Shown piece by piece: positions 32,601 through 42,400 of a stretch of 64,000 nucleotides of DNA. The position numbers and the translations under genes are program-made. Position 1 is the stretch's first letter. Every line of letters starts with the position of its first letter. The notes under the pieces are model-generated. The model saw only the letters and a list, made by a program, of their open reading frames with translations, was not told where the DNA came from and made no database searches. The DNA is from JANOBD01 sp031411495 (GTDB lineage Bacteria; Planctomycetota; Phycisphaerae; Tepidisphaerales; Tepidisphaeraceae), in NCBI GenBank assembly GCA_031411495.1, contig JANOBD010000120.1:1-64000 (forward strand), written 5' to 3'.

Positions 32601-32835
32601 GGTCTTGCGCATAGGTCGGCGCAAGTCCCTGGATAAGCTGTTGAAGCTGCCGCGCGGACTGTTCGCCGGCGCGGGAGACGGTGACATGCGTGATCGCCAG
32701 ACAGACGAGCGCGATTGCGAACGGCAGGACGATCGTCACGCCGCGGCGGCGAGGGGTCGCGCCGTGAGACGCGCCGAAGTTGAGAATGAGAAAGATCGCA
32801 GTGCTGAGCACCACATCAATGGTCCAGATGTTCAT
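29629..32835 (-). CDS. Hybrid sensor histidine kinase with PAS, receiver and HPt domains
   Basis: A 1068-residue membrane kinase. An N-terminal membrane helix, an extracytoplasmic sensor of about 170 residues and a second helix (residues about 230-255) are followed by two PAS domains (about 275-380 and 395-525, the second ending YVGIQSDITQRKE). The kinase core has H564 (NMSHEIRTPM), then N-box VLVNLIGNAIKFT and G-boxes DTGIGMTPAQ and GTGLGLTISRTLARLMGG. A receiver domain with D868 (LMDMQMP) and an HPt domain with H1002 (KVHQMRGAAG) complete a full phosphorelay. The HPt can pass phosphate to the cognate receiver-GGDEF protein encoded by the overlapping downstream gene. Confidence 0.93.
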   Translation of the reverse strand: MNIWTIDVVLSTAIFLILNFGASHGATPRRRGVTIVLPFAIALVCLAITHVTVSRAGEQSARQLQQLIQGLAPTYAQDLEALGHSSVGNQPAFATDPTYLKLIEYERRWLAANPEVSDVYTMRRLPDGRTIFVVDSETDYDHDGRLEGDREQRTAIGEVFDRQDAAIDRAFAGQSSFTEHSYTDRWGKWMSAFAPIRLPGSPEVEAIVGVDFAAERWDTEIRHAQITAGVYLLVVYVVGTVGLCVAASFMNRSIAAREMLRQAACRESVLRADAALLCSMVENLPAGAIFVHGDGKMECNRQVETLTGYPTTALRTLDDWFRTVYPTNSAEVRAAYEAARNANFPEPIMVAITTRTGELKQIEFAAFHNGDAEVWLLHDLTRRVAAEEELRKSRAEAVKLSLVASNTLNGVLITSSTGVVEWVNDSFTRITGFSRAEAVGNDPWTMLRGPETDPKTIDVMRGAIARGEGFEVEIVNYRKDGEPRWISIEARPVHDEKGIVVQYVGIQSDITQRKENEANLRDANEALYASLMDRNRIADELAIAKEAAEEANRIKSDFLANMSHEIRTPMTAILGYADLLLESGNVDQEGAGHIEIIRRNGQHLLELINDILDLSKIESGKMLVVPIQCRMQEVLRDVLLMLRPKAEQKGLSLSVHCVTPLPARVLGDSLRIRQVLVNLIGNAIKFTQAGGIRVDCQHTGKNEFCFEITDTGIGMTPAQIQRLFQPFTQADSSTTRKFGGTGLGLTISRTLARLMGGDVTVQSALNVGSTFRFTCALPAMDSEVEDPRSLDAQLNATSLLDQARSTGTAKITNGARLLLAEDGPDNRALLSRLLSRAGFELTLVEDGQAALDAVEAAGVDAFDIVLMDMQMPRLDGYAATRGLRTLGFTRPIIALTANAMPSEPARCAEAGCDDYLSKPIDRHRFFSTLSRHLGEAPVTLSRSTSADVAQPPRDGLLQSRYVDDPEMGELIAEFVSRLPDAVREMRELAETNDAAGLRRKVHQMRGAAGSYGYPQITDVASVVESALAKGPAVPLAKLITELLELIQRVDGYCPQATEKQLETANSGH

Positions 32836-33451
32836 TTCGCCTCACCATGATCGCTATCCCCTGCACAGGCCGCCTTCCGACCCAATTCCCGCGAGCACAC
32901 CGCCGACCGTGAATGCATCGCCGCTGCGCCCTTCGCATTTCGTCGCCGCTGGTCGCTTACGCGAATGACGACAGATCCGTCTCTTCGAGCTATCGACTTC
33001 ATTAAAGGGGTGCATCATTTAACCAAGTTCTCTCCGAAGCACTTTCGCGCGCGATGACGCGATGATTCGCAGGACGTAAACGTCGAGAAACTCCACAATT
33101 TCCGACTTAGTACAGTACTGCCGAATCGATCCGTCTGATAACGCAACGCGATATCGGTCGAATCCGAGAAAGCGGTCGTGAGATCGCGATTGTCATTCAC
33201 AGCGCGCGTCGCAGTGCTTCAGTCGCGCGAGGCAGAACACATAAATGCTGAGTCGAAATCGACGCGTCTTATGGATCTCAGCGACCGCGCCGCTGCGGCG
33301 AGCCATCGTAAATGTGCAGATCCTATGACGCGAAACTCGCCATCCGATCGGGATGGCGAGTTCTCGCTTTCACTCTGGTGATGTCGAGCCCCATCGGGCT
33401 AACAATCGGCCAGCCGCCGCCGACAAACCTTGGCGGCGGCCGGCGATTGAT
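32836..33451. other. Intergenic stretch between the kinase and the 3172-aa gene
   Basis: About 600 bp without a convincing gene. It should hold the promoter of the leftward kinase gene near 32,836-32,950. On its right lies the hairpin described separately. Short open frames on the plus strand (33,178-33,381 and 33,312-33,581) have atypical composition and I do not accept them. Confidence 0.5.
33334..33362 (-). terminator. Hairpin downstream of the 3172-aa gene
   Basis: A perfect twelve-base stem, AACTCGCCATCC (33,334-33,345) with GGATGGCGAGTT (33,351-33,362), and a five-base loop. It lies about 90 bases beyond the stop of the leftward surface-protein gene. A T-run is lacking on the minus strand, so termination efficiency is uncertain. 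Confidence 0.6.
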
Positions 33452-36400
33452 TCACTTGCTGCGGCTCCTGGCGACGAACGCGTTGCGCTCATCGAGATCG
33501 CGAATCACCGAATCGCCAAACTTCGCGCCGATGTCGCGTTTCGCCGTTGTCACGGAGCGGACACTGTTCAACATTGTCTGACCGTACCCCTGGGCGAGGA
33601 TCAGCAGATCGTTGAAGTTCACGATGCCGTCGTAGGTGAGGTCACCCTGATCCCAAACCGCGTTGGTCTGGTTGTACGCCTGTGCCAACCTCAGGAGATC
33701 CACAAAGTCGACCGCGCCGTTCAGATCTGTGTCGGCGACGTGCGTGTACTTCAGCAGGACGGTGTTGGGCGTGAGGTTCACGTCGCGACCATCGTTGAAG
33801 TCCGCATAGCCGACTGCCCGCAGAGTCGTGCCGCCGGCCGAAGATGAGTTGATCGATCCTAGCGTCGGCGTCGCCGCCCCGTTCCAGGCGCCGCCGTTGT
33901 AGCCGCGCTGGAGGTATTGGCGAATCGTCGACGCCACGCTGTTACCGGCCGGATACGAGATCAGCAACGAGCTGGTTCCCATGTCGAGCGTGGTGTTGTT
34001 GAAGTTCTGGAACCCGTTGAGCTGAAAGCTTCCGCTTTCGAGCTGCAGCTTGCCCGGCAGCGGGTTGCCGCTCGCGTAGCTGAGGTTGATGACATCGGTG
34101 TTGGCGATGCCGCGGAACGAGACCTGCTGAACGTTGGTGCGCGTCACGTTCACATCGGTAGCGGCGGTCACGACTCGGATCGTGTTGCCGGCCATGTCGA
34201 AGCGGTCGACGCCGCCGGTGCCGATGATCTTCAGGCTATTTGTTCCACCGATCGGTGCGTTGAATGCCAGGCCGGTCAACGGAAGCGGGTTGCCGGCGGA
34301 GAAGTCGATCGTCAGGCTCTGGCTTCCCGAGGCGGCGGTGACGGTAAGCGTCGACACGTTGGCCAGCAGGAAGGTCTGATCTGGTGAGCCGGTGCCGGTG
34401 CTGTTGGCCCACACGTCGAGAGTGACGCCGTCGGCATCGCGCTTGAGGTAGTAAACCGGGCCGCCCAGTACGACCTGTGATGAGATCGTATAGGCGATCG
34501 TGAGCGTGTTGTCGGCCACGGTGTCTTCGATCAGCGTTTCGTTGGGATCAAGGCGAAGCGTGATGTTGTAGTTGCCCGGCGCGAGGCCGGCGGTGTTCAG
34601 GCTGATCGCGGCGGCGGCGGACGAGAGCGCCGCCACGCTGGTGCTCCCGCTGCCGATGATTACGCTCGGCCCGCCCGAGGCGAGCGAGGCGAAGACGACA
34701 TAAGGGACACTCGGCGCATCGGCCAGGCCGCCGTTGATGATGTTCGCATTGAGCGTGAGCGGCGCGCCCGCGGAGCCGCTGCTGCTGGTGAGCGTGCCGG
34801 TTGCCGACAAGGCGGCAAGGCCCGCCACCCGAAGCGTCGCCGTGCCGGTGTTGTTGCCCAGGTTCGAATCCTGCGTGAAGACGGCCGGATTGATCGAGGC
34901 GCTGAACACGTTGTCGCCGGCCTTCGCGGTGATGGTGAAAGTGACGACCACTGTCGAATTGATCAACAGCGACGGGATGATGATCTGGCCCAGCGATTCG
35001 ACCACGCCGCCATCCCGCGTCACGGTGAGGTCCACCGGTACATTGCTCATCGGGGTGACGCCGAGGTTGGTCACCTTCACATCCACTTGCACGTTGTTCG
35101 CGTTGCTGTTGTTGAGCAGGGTCGCGAGGACCGGCGGCGACCCGTCGAGCGAAGACACCGAAGGGTCGGCTCGGAAGTTCACCTCGTAGCGGGCGCGGTT
35201 GTTGAGTTCGCTGCTTTCCTCAATGGCTTCGCCAGGATCGACGACGACGGTGAAGATGTTGTCGCCGGCGTTGGCACCGAGCGTGACAGGGAAGGAGAGC
35301 AACCGATTCGAGTTGGCAGCCAGCCCCGTCACAACCTGCGAGGAAACGACAGTGAGCGGGAACTGCGGCGAGTTCGGGTCGCCGGCATAGAGCGTCGCGG
35401 TGAAGTTGGGTGCGACGGTCGAACCGTTGTTCCGAACGGTGGCGAACAGTGTCTGGTTCGAGCCCGGCGCGGGGCTGGAGACGTCGTTTGTCAGAGAGAC
35501 GGCCTGGATGTCGGTCAATCCGCGCAAGGTCGCAGTCGAGACGTTCTCGGTCGTGTTGAACGCCTGTTGGATGTTGAACATCGAAAGAGAGTACGTCTGG
35601 TCGCCGGCTCCGGCAGTGAAGGTTTCTGAGTAGTCGTAGGTTGCTCCGGGGGCGAGCTGTATGGTACGGACGCTGACGATCGTGCCGCCGCCCACCGGAC
35701 CATTTCTCGCGGTGATGGTGACGCCCGCGGTCGCCAAGCCACGGTTAGCGATCTTGGCGCGTCCAACGATTGGTGCGCCCACAGCGGCGATGCCGTTGTT
35801 ATCCGCACCGAAGTTGAGGGGCTCGACGAAGGTGAATTGCGGCAACATCGCAGCGCTGCTGGAAGCGACGCCGCTTGCAGTGGGCGAGCCGACGGTCGGA
35901 TCGGTCGGTGCGGCGTTCGCCGTGCTGCCAAACAGCGTCGCATCGTTGTAGAGCAGCTGAATCTTCCCGTCGCCGTCGACGGCGGCGGAAGGACTCTGCG
36001 CGACGTTGTTGCTCGTGCTGATCTGGCTCGGACCGGCGACGACGCCGTTGCTGATCGTGGCCTCGAAGATCTGATTCTGTTGCCCGTCCGACTGCTGCCA
36101 GTAGGCGACGAGCGCGCCGGTCGGCGTGTTGGTCGTCCGCAGGCCGGTGTAGTTCGCATTCTGAGTGATCTGCACCGCGGGCAGATTGCTGGTGAACGTT
36201 GCCGTGGTGGCCGGCCGCTGATAGAGGCCGGTCGAGAGCGAACCGTCGGCGTTCTCGGATTGGTAGCTGAAAACGACGTTGACGCGGCCCGAACCGTCGC
36301 TGCCCATCGCGACGTCGCGGAAGATTCCGCCGGGCTGCAGTCCACCGACGCCGAGTACCGCGGGCGCGGTCCAGACGCCGCCGGTGTTGGTGGCGAACAT

Positions 36401-39400
36401 GAGTTGGCTGACGCCGCCATTGGTGTTGACCCAGACGACGTGTTGCTTGCCGGATGCATCGACAAAGGTAGTCGGCATGGAGTCGGAGCCGCCGCCGGTG
36501 GTGAGCGTGACGGGCGCGCCCCAGGAATGCGTGGCCGAGTTCCAAGTGGCGACCTTGATCTCGTTGGAGGTGGCGGCGAATGCGCCGTTGGCGTCGACGG
36601 GCGTCGCACTGGTGTTGTGAACCCACGCCAGCGTGCCGACGCCGCTCGAGTTGAACGCGACGCTGTGCTGGCTGTCGAGCCCGCTGTCGTTGGTCAGAAC
36701 GACTTCCGATCCCCAGTTCGTGCCGTCGTAGTAGCGATAGCGGATTTCCTGGTTGGTCAGTCGTTGATTGACGGTGCGGGTAGCGGGCGAGCCGACAGCC
36801 TTGTCGACATTGTAGACGACGACCGCGGGCGTGTTGGCGCCATCGTTGGTCAGCGCCAGCTTCGGATCCGAGACGTCGGTCGTCTGCGAGATCGTCGTCA
36901 GGCCCGACCATGCGCCGCCCGTTCGCTTGGTGAACGCAAGGTTCGCCAACGGTGCGCCGGCGGTTCCGACGTTGGTAAGCTGGATGGTGTGAGCGATGCC
37001 ATTGAGAACAGAATTGTTGATGACAAGCTGCGGGCTGGGGTTGATGTTGTAGGCGCCCACGAGCGAGCTGCCATTCTTTATGGTCGGCGTCGCGCCGCCT
37101 TCGCGGACGCGACTGAGCAACGCGCCCGGCCCGATGAACTTGCCCGGAGAGAACGACGGCGGATCAGTCAGGAAGATGCCCTGGTCGATCGTGTTGACCA
37201 GATCGCCCAGCGGGATCGTTTCGTTATATTCATAGACGTCGTACCACAACACTTCGGCCTTGACGTTGAACTTCAGCTCGCCGGAGATTTTCAACCCCGT
37301 GTGATCCAGCGAATCGCCGAAGGAGATGATTCGGCCGGGGACGTTGTTGTCCAGACCGAAGGTCGCGGTGATGGTCAGGCCGAGCGTTCCGCTGATCGAA
37401 GCGACATCGAAGCCCAGTACTTCGGCGGAGCCGGAGATGGTCGCGGTGCCAGTGATTTCGGGCTGGATGAACGTCGGCGACATCACGCCCAGTGAGCCGA
37501 GATAGCCACCGACATCGCCGGCGAGCGGATCGAAGCCGAGTTTGGCGGCGGCGTTGAGCTTGGCGCTGAGGCCGAACTTGATGCCCGCGTTCAGCTCCGC
37601 GATGCCGGGCACGCCGAACTTGAAGAGCGGCACCTGAGGCGTGTTGATGTTCAGCAGCTGCAGATCCTTCAGGACCATCGTCGCCGACGCAGATCCGGGG
37701 ACGAGGCTTCGGCCACTCAGCGTCACCTGTGACGTGAAGCTCAGCGCGCCATTCTGGTAGTTGCCGGGGACATCCTTCTTGTACATCTCCTTGTCGACGG
37801 CGACGAGCTTGATGTGGCCCGTCAGCGGGAGCGGGATGTCGATGTTCGGATTGAGTCCGCTGGTTCCGACGCCGCTTACCGCGACGAGCAACTCGTTCTT
37901 CTTGTCACCGATGAACGGGACGCTGAAGCCGAGCAGTTCGCTGACGGTGGGGTTGATCGTAATGATGTTGTTCTTGAACTCGTACTTGAATTGCCGTGTC
38001 GAGCGAGTGAAGGTGACGGTACCGCCCGCCCCGCTCACGCCCGGCGCTGGGAATCCGCCGCTGAGCATCGAAGGCACCGTCGCGACATCGAGGTTCTGGA
38101 TGAGGATCGGCGTGCGAAGGCCGAACGTGTCCATCGCGTAGAAGCTGATCTTGTTCTGATTCGTCGCGGTCGTGCCTTGAAGCGAACCGAAATCGATCGG
38201 GATGTTCGACGTAAAGCTCGACCCGCTCGCGCTGTCGAACCGGTTGATGGCGAAAGTCCCGTTGGCGTTGCGCAATGTCGCCACGACCACGAACAGGTCT
38301 GCGTTTGGATCGCTGCCCACCAGGCGAATCGTGCTGGTCTGCCCGGGCACGCCGGCAACGTAGCGGCCCCACGTTGTTCCTCCCGTGGTCGGTCCGGCGG
38401 TTCCCTCGGCGGTCATGTTCGTATCGAGCAGTTGGATGGTCACGCTGGGCGCCGTCGAGTCGACGGTCGAGAGCGCAACGCTCTGGAAGTTGTTCAATCG
38501 GCTGAGTTCAGGAATGTTCGATATCGGATTCGCGTTGATCGCCACGACATCGCTGGCCGCGTTAGGTTGCCAGGGCGCCGCGACCACGAGTTGACCGAAT
38601 GGCGCGAGCGATGGGAGGGAGCGCGTGGACGTCACGCTGCCGAGTTGAAGCGTGTAGTTCGACGCCGGCGCGCTCGTAAACGAGCCGTTGACGATGCTGC
38701 CTTCCACCAGCGTCTGCCCCTGGGCCGGGCTCAATCGGATCGGCGTGACGCTGAAGTCCGCTACGCCGGAGGTGAAGACCGGCACATCGAAACCGGCATA
38801 CGAAGCGTACTGGAAGCCGTTGAAGTGAACACCGACGTAGTACTGCGTTCCCGGCACGGCCGGCTCATTCGCGGAAATGGTCGCGCCGTGGTTTGCGGCG
38901 GTGACGAGATTGAGGACGCTGTTGACCTTCGTGTAGACGTTGTTCTGGAAGCGCCAGACTTCCATTGATGCCGTTCCGACAGGCGGAACGGGATTGACTT
39001 GGCCAGGGAATGTCGAGAGGCGATCCAGAAGCGTGAATGTCACCGGCGCACCCGTCGCGTTGCTGGGAACGGTGAGGTTGAAGAACGAAGAAAGGAACCG
39101 TCCGGATGTAAAGCCGTTGTTCGTTACACCGCTTGTATCGCCCAGCGCGTTGCGGTTGATGACGGTTTGTTCGGCCTGGCTGGTAATGCCGGTGCCCGGC
39201 TGAACGCTGAGCACCCGCGCCGGATACGACGGCAACGCGCCCGTGATGGTCACCGGGGCGATGTTGTCGAAGCCCTGACCGCGCAGCCAGTACGTCCCGG
39301 CAGGAAGCACGGCGCCGATCACGAAGTTGTTGGATGTTCGAGTGTTGTCGAAGTCCATCAGGATGCTGACATCCTGGTGGTTGCCGCTGGTCGGCGTCTT

Positions 39401-42400
39401 GCCGGCGCGGTACAGCCCCACCGCCGGGCTGCCGCCACTTGTGGAATTGATCGTGAAGTTCATCGTGCCGCTCTTATCGAGCGTGAAGATGCGATAGAAC
39501 GCGCCGCCGCTGGTCGCAAGTGTCTCATTCAGCGCGCCGGTCGGCGACGGCATAATGCGCTGAAGCGTGGAGTCGAACAGCGCGTCGCGCGGGAACGGTG
39601 CTGTGGAAATCGACGAAGGCGGAACTGTGCCGGATGGAGTGATGTAAGGAACAGTCAATGATAGCGCCAGCCCCAGCGAGGGCATCGACGATGCCGTTAC
39701 CGTGACCTGATAGGTCTGGTTGGGCCCGAGAATCGGTGTCAGCAGCCCGCCCGAATTGTTGTCGAGTTGGATGTTCACCACGCCGCCCGCGCCGACCACG
39801 CCGCTCGCTGAGCCTGCGAAAAGGATCCCGCGTGAGATGTTCACGCTGATGGTCTGTCCCACGCTGAAATCGCGCGTCTGCACGCGCAGGGTCGAGGTGA
39901 CGGCGTTGCTGCCGTTCATGTCTGATGGCGTCTTGAGAGTGAAGGTTGTGGCGTTGAGAGTCTGAACCGTCGTGAGCGCCGTACCCAGATTGGTGCTGCC
40001 GGCGCGCGGGGCGGCGACGAGGATGTTGGCGGGCGTCGAGTTACCCGGACCGACATTGACGATCGGCGCCGGCTCGGCGGTCACGCGATACTGACCGCGC
40101 GAGCCGCCTTCGTTCATGACCACGACATAAATCTTCACCGGGCCGCCAAACTCGCCCTCGAAGAAGATCGGCGCGACATCAAGATTGTTCGCGACGATCC
40201 GCGCATCGACCTGCGAACGGTCGGCCGGGAAGTAATCGAAACTCGGCGCGGTTCCGGGAACGCGCGTGTACTTGTTGAGCGTGGAGTTGAAGTAGAAGAC
40301 CGCGAAGTTCGTGTTCACTCCCGGATCGATCGCGGTCGTCGTGACTTGCCACGGAACGTTCGACGTTGCCAGGTCGATCTCAAAGACCTGGATCGAGCCG
40401 GTACCGTTGTTGTTGTAAGGCGTGCTGCTGGTGAAGTTCCCGGTCGCACTTCCACCGGTCGATCCGAAATTGATCGGGATGAAAGCGGCATTGGGAAAGT
40501 GTGCGCCGACCGCGGCGCTGTTGAAGGGATGGAACTCGGTCTGGGTCACCAGGAACGGCCGCGGGTCGGTCGTATTAACCGTCATGGAAAAGCCGTACTC
40601 ACCACTGCCGAGATTGACTCCGTTCACGGGTTTCACTTCGATCCGCAGCAGCTGTCCGGGCGTGAGTCCCGAGAGCGGAATAGAGACGGCAGCGCCCGCA
40701 TTACTGGTGGCGTTTGCCACGACCACATTCGACGCATTGAGGACCGAGACCGTCGCGCGGAGCGGCCCGCCCAGCTGCGCCGGCGTATACGTGAGCGTCG
40801 TCGACGAACTGGTCAGGTTGAAAGGCAGGGTCGTCTGGAACAGGTCACGCTGCTGGTTCGAACTGAGCCTGGCGCCTGCGACGCTCATCGTCGACTGGAA
40901 GCCTGCCGGCGGAGCGGGCTGGTTGGGCAGCGCGTTGGGAACCATGTCGAGGCCGATGCCTGTCGGGAGCGGCCCGGCAACCGTCATCTGCACGCCGCCC
41001 GCGCCGCCGAAGTTCACGGGCAACGCCACGACGCCATGGATGACCTGCGACTGCACCGGCACCGTAACCGAAGCGGTGCCGCCTGTGGGCGTCGCGGATT
41101 CAAGCAGGCGCAGCGAGGCGCCGTCCTGAACATAGTGCAGCAGCACGGCGATCGTGCCGCCGCTGGAGATTGCCGAGAACGTCGTCGGCGCAGGGTTCGC
41201 GCCGTTGACCGGCTGATAGTACTGAATGCCGGTGGGGGTTCCGTTGTCCGTCGGCAAGACGGCACTCGTGATCCCGCCGGACGCGAGGTTCAGCGTCGAT
41301 TGCGTCAACGAGGCCAGTGACACCGATGCAGGGATGGCCAGCGTCGTATGTTTCATCGTCGCCGTGCCGGTACCCGATGCGCTGCTGACAAACACGGTGT
41401 ACGGTCCGGCATTGGAGGTAACGTCGATCAGCGCGAACACCGGCTGACCCGCGCCAGCGGAGGTGAAGGTCTGCACGACGCCGCTGGAGCCGAACAGTTC
41501 AAGTCTTGGAACCAGCGTCGAGCCGGCATCCGGCGCGATCTGCAGAGCGACGAACTTCGATCCGACTTCAGTCGTCAGGCGGAAGAGCTTCCCGCCGGCC
41601 GCGGGCGCGATCGCGAGGTTCGTCAACTGACCCAGCGTTGACGTCACACTGACATCGGTGCTGGTGCCAATGGTCTGCGTTGTCGTCATCGTGTACGGCG
41701 CGCCGATCACGCCGGCATTGATTGAACCGAGTACGGCGTACTGCGTGCCGGCAACCGCGTTGAAAGTGAGGCTGACAGGAATGCCGTTATCGGTTCGACT
41801 GGCTTGTTCGACCATCGTCGACCCGGCGGCGTTGTACACCGTTAGTGTCGGGGTCGCCGTCGTGGTCTCCGAGAACGTGAGCGTCATCGGCCCGGTGACG
41901 CTGGCGGTGACGGTGTGAAGAACTTGCGAACCGATGATTCCGCCGCTGACCGTGCCGGCGAGTGTGCTCGAGGTGGTGAGTGCAGGGGCGATCGCGGCCG
42001 CACTGGCGGGGTTCACGGTCGGCGGCGCGAGCGGTGAAAAGATCGATGCGGAGAGATTGACCGGCTGGGCGGCGGCGGTGAAGTTCAGTGGTGCCAGCGC
42101 CAGCAGATACTCACCGTCGGTGACGTTCTGATTCGTCGGCGCGTTCGGAAGCAGCGTGGCTGATCCGCCCACGTTCATCGTCGCGGTGGATTGCTTGATC
42201 CAACTGGATCCCGACTTGATGAAAAGCGCGGCGGCGACAGAGGAGTCGGGCCCAAGCCCGCTGATCCCAAGGCTCGCTCCGGTTCCATTGAGGAAATCGA
42301 CGGGAATGTAGCGAACGCTGTTCGACGAGGTGAACGAGTTAGGCGAAGCCGACGTCGCAAGCGTGCCTGTCGTCGTGGCGGGATTGATCACGAGCGGCGT

